From: Labrys miyagiensis
GTDB taxonomy: Bacteria; Pseudomonadota; Alphaproteobacteria; Rhizobiales; Labraceae
Direction of reading: 5' to 3'
Assembly (NCBI RefSeq): GCF_030160835.1
Contig: NZ_BSPC01000048.1
Location: 1 to 64,000, forward strand
Length of the DNA: 64,000 bases
Shown here: piece after piece, positions 1 to 8,926 of the stretch
Numbering within the stretch: the stretch's first letter is position 1
Layout: each line of letters opens with the position of its first letter
Notes under the pieces: model-generated
Seen by the model: the letters and a program-made list of their open reading frames with translations, nothing else
Told to the model about the DNA's origin: nothing
Database searches by the model: none
Position numbers and translations under genes: made by a program

Positions 1-115
1 AGCGTTTCTGTCTGCGAACAAATAAAATCGCTCAAACTTCAGAATCGGGACACTAGACGTCGCGGTTCCGCGCGCCGATCCGGACAGGGGCACGCTTCTC
101 ACTCAAGGTCTCGCC

Positions 116-703
116 TTACGGCCTGCGCTTGGACTTGCCCATCGCTTCGGGCGATGTTTTCAGAGTTCCTGAAGCCTCAACCGTTATGTCGGGCGCCTTG
201 AGTGTGAGGGTCTTCGTCGCTGAAATGACGATCGATCCGTTCTGGCTGTCGATCGCAAGGCGGTTACCGTCGCTGTCTTCGAGCCGGAGGCCAGCATTGT
301 CGAGCTCGACTTTCTTGCCGTCGTTGAGCTCGATCCGCACCGAACTTCCATCACCATCGTTAAAGGTCAACTGGCTGCCATTTCGCGTACGGATCAGATG
401 GATATTGTTCTTGCCGTCCCCATTGGTGGCCGGCGGGCGGTCGCGACCGTTCCACAGCGCGCCCACCACGTAGGGTCGTCTCGGGTCACCACCCTCGAAG
501 GCCAACAACACCTCATCGCCGATGTCGGGCAAGAAATAGAAGCCACGATCGCCGCCTGCCACGGGTACCGCCATCCGCGCCCATTGAGTGGCTTGAGATT
601 GGCCCGGCAAGGAATAAATCACTTGCACGCGGCCTTCCGCGTCCGGATCCCGATTGTCGCGGACAGTGCCCGTCATGACGCCCTGAATAATGTTGTCCGA
701 CAT
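116..703 (-). CDS. Phage baseplate assembly protein V / VgrG-type spike protein
   Basis: Predicted 195-residue spike protein of a contractile injection or phage-tail-like apparatus. Residues about 8-95 form the gp5/VgrG-type OB domain (GTVRDNRDPDAEGRVQV, then WARMAVPVAGGDRGFYFLPDIGDEV and VVGALWNG), the usual signature of gpV and of the central part of VgrG. The rest is Asp/Gly-rich beta repeats (LTFNDGDG, IELNDGKKVELDNAGL) that would form a beta-helical spike shaft. The internal ATG at 703 was chosen because a GGAG lies about 10 bases upstream; the open frame extends to 772. It is much shorter than full VgrG (over 600 residues) and lacks the gp27-like part, so it is gpV-like rather than a complete VgrG. 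Any companion genes lie outside the window. Confidence 0.7.
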   Translation of the reverse strand: MSDNIIQGVMTGTVRDNRDPDAEGRVQVIYSLPGQSQATQWARMAVPVAGGDRGFYFLPDIGDEVLLAFEGGDPRRPYVVGALWNGRDRPPATNGDGKNNIHLIRTRNGSQLTFNDGDGSSVRIELNDGKKVELDNAGLRLEDSDGNRLAIDSQNGSIVISATKTLTLKAPDITVEASGTLKTSPEAMGKSKRRP

Positions 704-921
704 GAACCGGATCTCCGCGATGTGAGTATGCTCTCTAAAGGAAAATGCGTTCAGGCAGGAGCGGACTCGCAAATTAACTCGTTGGCATCAAACGTATTTT
801 GCGATTCTTGGTGATTCGATCTGAAAATGAAACGCTCCGGTGCAATGAAATATCGCGTCGTCATCGAGATGGCGAGCCTGCGGTTCTCGGTGGTTCAACC
901 TGAAGGTAAAACGCGCTGGCT

Positions 922-1857
922 ATGATCACTGCTCCCCTTCAGCCCGCCACGCTTGCCCGCCGGGTCGGCCTCGTCCTGATCCTCTATTTCGGTACGCAGG
1001 GGCTGGTGGCTGGTCTTCGCGGCCTGCCGGGGGGCGGAAGTGCCTTCTTCCTCTGTCTCTATATCCATTTGTGGGTATCCATCTACGACGGCATCTTCGA
1101 CAGGGGACGCAGATTGAGCTGGCTGGCCCTCAATCTGAGCTGGGTCGGCGCCGTGTTCGGCGGTTTCCTCGGCTATGTCATGCCTTGGGGACAGATGCGA
1201 GGATATTTCACGACCGTCCTCGCCAACCACCTCGGCGAGCAATCTGCGAGCGAAGTTCTGGCCATCGCGGGCTGGCTTGCGCCGCTCGGGGCAGGACTGG
1301 CCGTTCTTCGAAGCATGGTGTTCGTCCTCGACATCGTCCTGATGCACCGGCAAGGCTCGCAACGGGTGATGTCTTGGCGCCTGCTGCTGCCGGCCGTCTG
1401 CGCCATGGGCCTGGGCGCCACGGCAGCCATGCTGTCCAACCTGCAGGAGGCGGTCCTGCCCGCCGAGTCGGCACAGGCCCTGCCTTCGATCATACCCGAG
1501 TGGTTCTTCCTGCCCGTCTACGCCATGCTGCGGTGCCTCCCCGGCAAGCTTGCCGGCATCCTCCTGATGTTCGCTGCGACGCTGCCGCCTCTCATCGCGC
1601 CCTGGATCGGCGCTGCCCGGTGCCGGCTTGGTCCGGCGCGTCGCCTCTTCATGGGCCTGTGCGCGCTTCTGGCCCTGTGCTGGGTCTTTATGGGCTGGTT
1701 GGGCGCACAGGAGGTCACAGAGTTGTCGAATTGGGCCGTCCGCATCCTCGCGCCCTATTATTTCGCCTTCTTCCTCATCCTCATTCCCGCCCTGAGCCGC
1801 TGGACCCGGCGCCGGCAGGCATGGCAGAACGGACGGGCTCTCAACACTTTCGACTGA
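922..1857 (+). CDS. Cytochrome b-like membrane protein lacking most heme ligands
   Basis: 311-residue multi-pass membrane protein that resembles bc1/b6f cytochrome b along most of its length. Residues 84-92 read GYVMPWGQM, matching the GY(V/I)LPWGQM helix-C motif. Residues 192-196 read PEWFF, matching the PEWY quinol-oxidation motif, followed by YAMLRCLPGKLAG as in cytochrome b. The MHRQGS stretch (141-146) matches the end of helix D. The whole protein has only three histidines (49, 103, 142). H49 fits one helix-B ligand. The other helix-B ligand and both helix-D ligands are absent; Asp137 sits where one helix-D His is expected. It therefore cannot bind two b hemes in the usual way. No Rieske or cytochrome c1 gene is adjacent. 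Function unknown. Confidence 0.7.
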   Translation: MITAPLQPATLARRVGLVLILYFGTQGLVAGLRGLPGGGSAFFLCLYIHLWVSIYDGIFDRGRRLSWLALNLSWVGAVFGGFLGYVMPWGQMRGYFTTVLANHLGEQSASEVLAIAGWLAPLGAGLAVLRSMVFVLDIVLMHRQGSQRVMSWRLLLPAVCAMGLGATAAMLSNLQEAVLPAESAQALPSIIPEWFFLPVYAMLRCLPGKLAGILLMFAATLPPLIAPWIGAARCRLGPARRLFMGLCALLALCWVFMGWLGAQEVTELSNWAVRILAPYYFAFFLILIPALSRWTRRRQAWQNGRALNTFD

Positions 1858-2045
1858 CCAGCCGGGAACGATCGCGTCGCAAAAATCTCGTTTGCGCTGC
1901 AGCAAGGGTCGGACTATAGTGGCGTAAGTGGAGGGTAGCTCCACTTTCTATCGTACCGACATCCTCAATTCAAAACCCGGCCAAACATTCGCGTCGCCTC
2001 TGCGAGGCTGCGCCAATTTTGGACGGCTTTTTCAAGGACATATCG

Positions 2046-3101
2046 ATGTTTGTTTGCACGGGCTTTTCGACGGGCGCGGCTGACCAGCCGCTTGGTCTTG
2101 CCAAGATCAACCGCCGCGATCCAGGCCCCCGCGATATCGAGATCAAGATCCGTTATTGCGGCGTCTGCCACTCCGACCTGCACGCTGCCCGCAATGAATG
2201 GGGCAACACGGTCTATCCCTGCACGCCCGGCCACGAGATCGTCGGCGAGATCACCCGCATCGGAGCCGAGGTCACCGGCTTCAAGGTCGGCGAGCTCGCC
2301 GGCGTCGGCTGCCTGGTCGACTCCTGCCGCACCTGCTCGAACTGCAAGGACGGGCTGGAGCAATATTGTGAGAACGGCTTCACGGGCACTTATAACAGCC
2401 CCGACGCCCATCTCGGCGGCATGACGCAGGGCGGCTATTCCACCCATGTCGTCGTCGACCAGGACTTCGTGCTGCACCTGCCCGAGAATCTCGACCTCGC
2501 CGCCGTCGCTCCGCTGCTCTGCGCCGGCATCACCACCTATTCGCCGCTGCGCCACTGGAAGGTGGGCCCAGGCCAGAAGGTCGGCGTCGTCGGCCTCGGT
2601 GGTCTCGGCCATATGGGCGTGAAGCTCGCTCATGCCATGGGTGCCCGTGTCGTGCTGTTCACCACCTCGCCAGGCAAGAGCGAGGACGCCAAGCGCCTCG
2701 GCGCCGACGAAGTCGTGATCTCGAAGAACGCCGAGGAAATGGCGGCGCATGCCACCAGCTTCGACTTCATCCTCGACACGGTGGCGGCCGATCACGACGT
2801 CAACGCCTATCTTGGGCTGCTCAAGCGCGATGGCACCATGGTGCAGGTCGGCGCGCCGGAGAAGCCGCTGGCGGTCTCTGCCTTCAGCGTCATCTTCAAG
2901 CGCCGCAACTTCGCGGGCTCCTTGATCGGCGGCATCGCCGAGACCCAGGAGATGCTCGACTTCTGCGGCGAGAAGAACATCGTCTCCGACATCGAGATCA
3001 TCCCGATCCAAATGATCGAGGAGGCCTATGCCCGCATGCTCAAGAGCGATGTGAAGTACCGCTTCGTCATCGACATGGCGAGCCTGCCGGAAGCGGCGTA
3101 A
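2046..3101 (+). CDS. Zinc-dependent alcohol/aldehyde dehydrogenase (MDR superfamily, YjgB/CAD-like)
   Basis: 351-residue NAD(P)-dependent alcohol dehydrogenase or aldehyde reductase of the cinnamyl-alcohol-dehydrogenase/YjgB branch. The catalytic zinc ligands are visible in YCGVCHSDLH (Cys41) and PGHEIVG (His63-Glu64). The structural zinc site is the four-cysteine lobe beginning VDSCRTCSNC. The Rossmann motif is GLGGLGHMGVKLA. ATG 2046 was chosen over an in-frame ATG at 2019 because AAGGA lies seven bases upstream of it. It is a single gene with a palindromic repeat just downstream. The family reduces a wide range of aldehydes, so the physiological substrate cannot be read from sequence. Confidence 0.88.
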   Translation: MFVCTGFSTGAADQPLGLAKINRRDPGPRDIEIKIRYCGVCHSDLHAARNEWGNTVYPCTPGHEIVGEITRIGAEVTGFKVGELAGVGCLVDSCRTCSNCKDGLEQYCENGFTGTYNSPDAHLGGMTQGGYSTHVVVDQDFVLHLPENLDLAAVAPLLCAGITTYSPLRHWKVGPGQKVGVVGLGGLGHMGVKLAHAMGARVVLFTTSPGKSEDAKRLGADEVVISKNAEEMAAHATSFDFILDTVAADHDVNAYLGLLKRDGTMVQVGAPEKPLAVSAFSVIFKRRNFAGSLIGGIAETQEMLDFCGEKNIVSDIEIIPIQMIEEAYARMLKSDVKYRFVIDMASLPEAA

Positions 3102-3154
3102 GGCGGAGATGGCGCCGGGCGGTAGTTGTGTCGCCCGGCGCCATTCTCCGGGTG

Positions 3155-3222
3155 CACGGGCATCCTGCCCGTTCTTCCTTTCCCGTAGGCACAGCGGTTC
3201 AAGAACGGGCAGGATGCCCGTG
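3155..3222. repeat. Paired palindromic repeat, family D (GGGCATCCTGCCC)
   Basis: Two inverted copies of a short hairpin unit (CACGGGCATCCTGCCCG followed by TTCTT) face each other across about 24 bases. The layout matches the other paired repeats here, but the core is GGGCATCCTGCCC. It ends 4 bases from the stop codon of the Hsp70 gene and lies between two convergent genes, so it may also end transcription. Confidence 0.75.
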
Positions 3223-3226
3223 GAAG

Positions 3227-4567
3227 TCATGCCGCGCTCCCGGTCACCGCCCAGCGCTCCTTCTGCACATCCTGGCCGATCAGCGCCAGGCCATAGGCGA
3301 TCGACTCGAACTGGTCGGTCGAGACCAGCCGCTCCTCGCCGAAACGCTCGACGAAGAGCCTGCGGATGGCCGGCACGAAGGAGGTGCCGCCTGTGAGGAA
3401 GACGCGGTCGATGGCTGTGCCTTCGACATGGGCTCGGTTCAGGGCTTCGTCGAGTGTCGCCGCGATCTTCGCCACACCAGGCGCGATCCAGCGCTCGAAG
3501 CTCTCCCGCCGCAGCTTGCCTTCGATGGCGATGTCGCCGCCCTTGAAGGAGAAGCGGGCTTCCTCCTCGCTGGAGAGAGCGATCTTGGTTCTAGACACCG
3601 CGCTGTAGAGCGAAAAGCCCATGTCGAATTCGATGATCTCGATGAATTTCCTGAGCTTGTCGGGCTCGACCGCCGATTTCAGGAGGTCCTGCAAACCGTT
3701 GAGATCGCCATTGGTTTTCATCAAGGCGAGCTGGTGCCAGCGCGCGAGGTTGGCGTAGTAGTGGTTGGGGATCGACAATTCCTTGTCGAAGGAGCGGAAG
3801 TGGCCGCCCTTGCCAAGGCGCGGGGCGACGATGCGATCCACAATGCAATAGTCGAAGGCATCCCCCGCGATGCCGATGCCCGCATGGCCAAGCGGCTCGG
3901 CGCGTAACTGGCCGGCCACCTGTTCGAAGCGCATCACCGAGAAGTCGCTGGTACCGCCGCCGAAATCGGCGACCAACACGGTCGAGTCGCGTTTGAGCTG
4001 GCGGGCGTAGAAGAAGGCGGCGCCCACGGGCTCGTAGACATAGGCGGGATCCTTGGCGCCGAGGCGCTCGAAGGCCGTGCGGTAGCGCTGCATGGCCAGC
4101 GCATCGTCCGGCCGCCGGCCGGCAAAGGTCACGGGGCGGCCGATGACGATGTTGGAGGCCGTCAGGTCGAGCCGGCCGTCCGCATGCTTGACCAAGGTGC
4201 GCAGGAAGGTGGCGAGCAGGTCCTCGAAGCGATAGGGCTCGCGCAGGATGCGCGTCTCCTGGAAGGTGGCGCTGGCGGCGAAGGTCTTGAAGGACTGGAT
4301 GAAGCGCAGCGCGGCGCTGCCATCGAGAAACTGGTCGATGGCCCAGGGGCCGCCTTCGACCCGCGTGGTGAGCGAGCCACCCTTGCGTTCATCCCAAAAA
4401 CACAGGGCGGTGACGAAGCCCTGCAGCGTCTGGCCGTTATGGTCGAAGGTCAGCGCCTCGGCGCGCCCATCCGCATATGCGAAGGCGACCACCGTGTTGC
4501 TGGTGCCGAAATCAATGCCGATGGAAAGCGGCGCGTTCTGCCCGCGCGTGTGCGAGGTGTCCGGCAT
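3227..4567 (-). CDS. Hsp70 family protein (YegD-like)
   Basis: 446-residue actin-fold ATPase of the short Hsp70 (YegD-like) type. The nucleotide-binding motifs are present: phosphate-1 IGIDFGTSNTVVAF near the N-terminus, phosphate-2 VADFGGGTSDFSV mid-protein, and the adenosine motif VFLTGGTSFVPAIRRLF near the C-terminus. It ends soon after the ATPase domain, so the beta-sandwich substrate domain and lid of DnaK are missing, as is usual for YegD. It stands alone with no DnaJ or GrpE partner nearby. Its client is unknown. Confidence 0.85.
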   Translation of the reverse strand: MPDTSHTRGQNAPLSIGIDFGTSNTVVAFAYADGRAEALTFDHNGQTLQGFVTALCFWDERKGGSLTTRVEGGPWAIDQFLDGSAALRFIQSFKTFAASATFQETRILREPYRFEDLLATFLRTLVKHADGRLDLTASNIVIGRPVTFAGRRPDDALAMQRYRTAFERLGAKDPAYVYEPVGAAFFYARQLKRDSTVLVADFGGGTSDFSVMRFEQVAGQLRAEPLGHAGIGIAGDAFDYCIVDRIVAPRLGKGGHFRSFDKELSIPNHYYANLARWHQLALMKTNGDLNGLQDLLKSAVEPDKLRKFIEIIEFDMGFSLYSAVSRTKIALSSEEEARFSFKGGDIAIEGKLRRESFERWIAPGVAKIAATLDEALNRAHVEGTAIDRVFLTGGTSFVPAIRRLFVERFGEERLVSTDQFESIAYGLALIGQDVQKERWAVTGSAA

Positions 4568-4887
4568 GGCTGAACCTGAAATGGGGAAGGGCCGGGCGCA
4601 ATAGCTGAGTTGGGACGAGAAAGCTAGAGGCTTTTGGTGGTTATTGGGGGCGGTAGAGCGGTTAGGACGGCGTCGTCATTCCGGCCGGAGCGAAGCGGAG
4701 CGCCGGAATCCATGAACACAACCTTCGCAGGACAGTGTTCATGGATTCCGGGTCTCCCTCCGGTAGTCCGGAATGACGTTGCCTGCGCTCGCCTTAACCA
4801 CAATTCGGACCCGTGGCTCATCATTTGTCAGACTTGTCAGCGCTCCTGCGCTCGCTACGATGAACAAAACAGGCAAGGGAGGACGGA
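4568..4887. other. Intergenic region between divergent Hsp70 and SDR genes
   Basis: 320 bases with no credible gene. The middle third is a nested palindromic repeat (4674-4778). The right end carries the GGGAGGA ribosome-binding site of the SDR gene. Promoters for the two divergent genes must lie here, but no clear -35/-10 pair was identified. Confidence 0.6.
4674..4778. repeat. Nested palindromic repeat (CGTCATTCCGG type)
   Basis: The outer arms CGTCATTCCGG and CCGGAATGACG enclose inner arms GGAATCCATGAACAC and GTGTTCATGGATTCC, giving a two-layer inverted repeat of about 105 bp. It differs in sequence from the REP families elsewhere in the window. Elements of this look are common between genes in rhizobia. 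Confidence 0.75.
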
Positions 4888-5613
4888 ATGGAATTCGCTG
4901 GCGAACGCATTGTCGTGACGGGTGCAACCAAGGGGATCGGCCGGGCGACGGCGCAATTGCTGGCGGAGCGGGGCGCCAAGGTTGTTGCCATCGGTCGAAG
5001 CAAGGACGATCTCGCCAGCCTGGCCGCCGAGATCGATGCCGAGACGCATTCCGTCGACCTTGCCGATCCCGAGGCGGTGAGGGCGGTTGCCAAGGCCATC
5101 CAGCCGATCGACCGTCTCGTCAACAATGCCGGCACCACCAGCCTCGAACCTTTCCTGGAGACCAGCGTTGGCGCCATCCAGGAGTTGATGGCGGTCAATG
5201 TGATTGCCGCCATGATCTTTGGGCAGGAGACGGCAAAAAGCATGATCGCTCGCGGCAAGAAGGGCGCCATCGTCAATGTCTCCAGCATCTCCTCTTCCCT
5301 CGGCTTTGCCGATCATGCGGCCTATTGCGCCAGCAAGGGCGCGCTCGACAGCCTCACCACCGTGATGGCCAACGAACTCGGGCGCCAGGGCATCCGCGTC
5401 AACGCCGTCTGTCCCACCATCGTCCTGACGCCGATGGCGGTGAAGGCCTGGAGCGATCCCGCCAAGGCCGATCCCATGCTGAAACGCATCCCGCTCGGCC
5501 GCTTCTTCGAGCCGATCGAATGCGCCGAGACCATCGCCTTCCTGCTTAGCGACAAGGCCTCCATGGTGAATGGCGTGACCATGCCCGTCGATGGCGGTTT
5601 CCTGATTAATTGA
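4888..5613 (+). CDS. SDR family oxidoreductase, L-xylulose/dicarbonyl reductase-like
   Basis: 241-residue classical short-chain dehydrogenase. The cofactor motif TGATKGIG is near residue 12, NNAG follows, and the catalytic Ser and YxxxK are in VNVSSISS and YCASKGALD. The region after the active site (IRVNAVCPTIVLTPM, WSDPAKADPMLKRIPLGRF) closely matches animal L-xylulose reductase (DCXR), so NADPH-dependent reduction of a pentulose or alpha-dicarbonyl is the best guess. A strong GGGAGGA ribosome-binding site supports the start. Ends LPVDGG-like (MPVDGGFLIN) as in the family. tam follows 76 bases downstream on the same strand. Confidence 0.85.
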   Translation: MEFAGERIVVTGATKGIGRATAQLLAERGAKVVAIGRSKDDLASLAAEIDAETHSVDLADPEAVRAVAKAIQPIDRLVNNAGTTSLEPFLETSVGAIQELMAVNVIAAMIFGQETAKSMIARGKKGAIVNVSSISSSLGFADHAAYCASKGALDSLTTVMANELGRQGIRVNAVCPTIVLTPMAVKAWSDPAKADPMLKRIPLGRFFEPIECAETIAFLLSDKASMVNGVTMPVDGGFLIN

Positions 5614-5689
5614 TTGGCCTCGCCGGCCGGTGCGCGTCATGGTGCCCGCGCGCCGGCACCCCGGCCGGCCCGTCATTCGAGTATTGTTG

Positions 5690-6460
5690 ATGGCTGATTG
5701 GAATCCCTCCCTCTACCTGCGCTTCGAGGACGAGCGCACCCGCCCCGCCCACGACCTTCTCGGCCGCGTGCCTCTCGACAGCGTGACCCATGCGGTGGAC
5801 CTCGGCTGCGGCCCTGGCAATTCCACGCAATTGCTGGCGGAACGCTGGCCCGGCGCCGATGTGCTCGGCCTCGATACGTCCGACAACATGATCGAGGATG
5901 CGCGCAAGCGCCTGCCGTCGGCTCGTTTCGAGAAGGGTGATGCCGCACATTGGCACACCGAGAAGGCACCCGACCTGATCTTCGCCAACGCGGTGATGCA
6001 ATGGGTGCCCGGCCATGCCGCGCTGCTGCCGCGCCTGCTCGCGCAAGCAGCGCCTGGCGGTGTCCTGGCCGTGCAGATGCCCGACAATCTGGAGGAGCCT
6101 TCCCACCGCCTGATGCGCGAGACCGCCATCCTCGGCCCCTGGGCGGCCAAGATCGCCGAGGGTGGCCGCATTCGCGAGCGCATCCTGCCGGCCGAGGATT
6201 ACTACAACCTGTTCGCCGGCCACGCGTCGTCCATCGACATCTGGCGCACCACCTATTTCCATGTGCTCGACGATGCGGCGGCCATCGTCTCGTGGGTACG
6301 GGCGACGGGGCTTCGCGCCTATCTCGACCTGCTCGATCCCGAGGAGCAGCCGCATTATCTGGAGGACTACACCGCCCGCATCGCCCATGCCTATCCGCCG
6401 CGCAGTGACGGCAAGGTGGTGCTGGCCTTCCCCCGCATCTTCATCGTGGTGAAGAGGTAG
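5690..6460 (+). CDS. tam: Trans-aconitate 2-methyltransferase
   Basis: 256-residue SAM-dependent methyltransferase that methylates trans-aconitate, a by-product that inhibits aconitase. The N-terminus MADWNPSLYLRFEDERTRPA, the SAM motif DLGCGPGNST, LIFANAVMQWVPGH, VQMPDN and the C-terminus LAFPRIFIVVKR match E. coli Tam nearly motif for motif, at similar length (252 in E. coli). ATG 5690 was chosen because it gives this conserved N-terminus; an open frame extends 60 bases further upstream. A decayed repeat (CTGGGAGCGCAGG, from about 6467) starts just after the stop. Confidence 0.93.
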   Translation: MADWNPSLYLRFEDERTRPAHDLLGRVPLDSVTHAVDLGCGPGNSTQLLAERWPGADVLGLDTSDNMIEDARKRLPSARFEKGDAAHWHTEKAPDLIFANAVMQWVPGHAALLPRLLAQAAPGGVLAVQMPDNLEEPSHRLMRETAILGPWAAKIAEGGRIRERILPAEDYYNLFAGHASSIDIWRTTYFHVLDDAAAIVSWVRATGLRAYLDLLDPEEQPHYLEDYTARIAHAYPPRSDGKVVLAFPRIFIVVKR

Positions 6461-6466
6461 GGCACT

Positions 6467-6497
6467 GGGAGCGCAGGCTTCCAGCTACTTCTTGAAA
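6467..6497. repeat. Degenerate family A repeat fragment
   Basis: CTGGGAGCGCAGG and a later TTCTTGAAAC match the outer ends of a family A half-element, but no mirror copy is present. It begins 6 bases after the tam stop codon and looks like a decayed remnant. Confidence 0.45.
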
Positions 6498-6525
6498 CCG
6501 CGGCGAGTACAGAAAAGGGCGCCAT

Positions 6526-6596
6526 GGTGTGCCGGTCTTCAGACCGGCATCTTGCCACATAGGTCCAGGGCATGCCGGTCTGAAGACCGGCACACC
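6526..6596. repeat. Paired palindromic repeat, family R (GCCGGTCTTCAGACCGGC)
   Basis: Starts GGTGTGCCGGTCTTC and ends with the mirror GACCGGCACACC. Each half is itself a hairpin, GCCGGTCT/AGACCGGC, separated by about 26 bases. A second full copy is at 49114-49184. Confidence 0.85.
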
Positions 6597-6691
6597 GATT
6601 CTGGCTGGCATCCTGGACGGAAGTGCAACGAGACGTCTCCGATCCTACGAACGCCTATATATCTCGGCTATCAATCACTTGGAGGAATATT

Positions 6692-7348
6692 GTGAAGAAC
6701 GTTCTCTGCTTCGGGGATTCCAACACCTATGGCACGCCCCCGATGAGCGGGCCTGGCGACGAGCGCCGCTTCGACGCCAAGACGCGCTGGCCCGGCGTGA
6801 TGCGCAAGATCCTCGGTCATTCCTGGCACGTCGTCGAGGAGGGGCTGCCCGGCCGCACCACCATCCGCGACGACCTCATCGAAGGCACCTTCAAGAATGG
6901 CCGGCGCTATCTTGCCGCCTGCCTCGAAAGCCACCGGCCGCTCGACGTCATCGTGCTCGGCCTCGGCACCAATGACCTCAAGGCCCGCTTCGGCGCGCCC
7001 CCCGAGGATGTCGCCGCCGGTATCGATATCCTCGCCAGCATCATCAGGGCGACACCCAATCTCGGCGCCCCGCCGGCAAAGCTCCTGATCGTCGGCCCGC
7101 CGCCGATCCGGTTGGTCGGCTTCCTCGGCGCCATGTTCGCCGGTGGCGTCGAGAAATCCATGGCCCTGTCGCCGCTCTATGAGGCCGTCGCCCGCAAGCA
7201 CGGCGCCGACTTCCTGGACGCCGGCAAGCTCGTTGCGGTCAGCCCGGTCGACGGCATCCATTATGACGAGCAGGCCCATCGCATTCTCGGCGAGGCCACC
7301 GCCGCGAGAGTGCAGGAGATGGCGGGGGAGAAGACGATTTCGGTCTGA
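6692..7348 (+). CDS. SGNH/GDSL hydrolase (MsAcT-like acyltransferase/esterase)
   Basis: 218-residue SGNH hydrolase. Block I is CFGDSNTYG (nucleophile Ser), block III is GLGTNDLKARF, and block V is DGIHYDEQAH (catalytic Asp-His). The order and spacing, including TRWPGVMRKILG, EEGLPGRTT and LLIVGPPPI, match the Mycobacterium smegmatis acyltransferase MsAcT family. The start is GTG at 6692, with a perfect GGAGG six bases upstream; the frame continues upstream but without a ribosome-binding site. No signal peptide is seen, so it is probably cytoplasmic. The natural substrate is unknown. Confidence 0.87.
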   Translation: MKNVLCFGDSNTYGTPPMSGPGDERRFDAKTRWPGVMRKILGHSWHVVEEGLPGRTTIRDDLIEGTFKNGRRYLAACLESHRPLDVIVLGLGTNDLKARFGAPPEDVAAGIDILASIIRATPNLGAPPAKLLIVGPPPIRLVGFLGAMFAGGVEKSMALSPLYEAVARKHGADFLDAGKLVAVSPVDGIHYDEQAHRILGEATAARVQEMAGEKTISV

Positions 7349-7411
7349 CGTCTTGGCGCGTCCATCCCGTAGCGTAATTCGAAAGAGACAGGCGTGCCTT
7401 GCAAAAGGCAG

Positions 7412-7440
7412 GTGACAAAGCTCTTCTGCGCGACTATATG
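7412..7440 (+). promoter_or_regulatory. Probable promoter of the DAHP synthase leader
   Basis: GTGACA at 7412-7417 and CTATAT/TATATG at 7434-7440 are spaced 16-17 bases apart. Transcription would begin about 7446-7447, at or next to the ATG of the leader ORF, so the leader mRNA would be leaderless. Sinorhizobium meliloti trpL is a known leaderless attenuator ORF. Confidence 0.5.
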
Positions 7441-7446
7441 CACGTC

Positions 7447-7530
7447 ATGACCCTTGCATCCGCCCCCTTCTTTTACTGGTATTTTGGCTTTCGCAGGCCG
7501 CTGGCGGAGGTAGGGGTGCGCTCGATCTGA
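7447..7530 (+). CDS. Aromatic-rich attenuator leader peptide of DAHP synthase
   Basis: 27-codon ORF with the run PFFYWYFGF at codons 7-15: five Phe, two Tyr and one Trp codon. These are the three end products of the pathway that the downstream enzyme commits carbon to. Ribosome stalling on this run when charged aromatic tRNAs are scarce would leave 7500-7507 free to pair with 7558-7565, breaking the terminator. Normal translation to the TGA at 7528 would mask 7500-7507 and allow termination. An in-frame ATG at 7438 could add three codons, but the predicted transcription start favours 7447. Read directly from the sequence; the mechanism is inferred from known attenuators. Confidence 0.75.
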   Translation: MTLASAPFFYWYFGFRRPLAEVGVRSI

Positions 7531-7583
7531 AGATTGCAGCAAATCAGACCCGAACAACCGCCAGCCCATCTGGCGGTTTTTTT
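7500..7583 (+). terminator. Attenuator: antiterminator/terminator switch before DAHP synthase
   Basis: The terminator hairpin is CCGCCAG (7558-7564), loop CCCAT, CTGGCGG (7570-7576), then seven T (7577-7583). GCTGGCGG at 7500-7507, inside the leader ORF, is perfectly complementary to CCGCCAGC at 7558-7565 over eight bases and excludes the terminator. The structural gene starts 72 bases after the T run. Confidence 0.78.
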
Positions 7584-7655
7584 GTGCCGCCGGCTGGGAC
7601 CCAACTCTCCATCCCCAAGAACATCTTTTGGAATCCAGGCCAAGGAACTGACCCC

Positions 7656-8738
<1,083 letters not shown>

Positions 8739-8739
8739 T

Positions 8740-8871
8740 CTGGGAGCGCGGACGTCTCGTCCGCTCTTGAAGCATAATGTTCAAGGAAAAAGGCGGGGCG
8801 CCTGTCACCGGCGCTCCACCTTTTTTGCGGAAGCCGAGATTCAAGAGCGGACGGGACGTCCGCGCTCCCAG
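8740..8871. repeat. Paired palindromic repeat, family A, with internal terminator-like hairpin
   Basis: Starts CTGGGAGCGCGGACGTC one base after the aroG stop and ends with its mirror GACGTCCGCGCTCCCAG. The centre holds a separate imperfect inverted repeat (AAAAAGGCGGGGCGCC and GGCGCTCCACC followed by T6) that could act as a Rho-independent terminator for aroG. Confidence 0.85.
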
Positions 8872-8926
8872 GCTTGCAATTCCTGGCAACCCATGGATTG
8901 CTGGCGCCCCACACTGGAGCCTTCCC

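Noticed and set aside
116-1857. A full contractile injection island including the cytochrome b-like gene
   Set aside because: The two genes are divergent and nothing links the membrane protein to injection systems; only the spike gene is supported.
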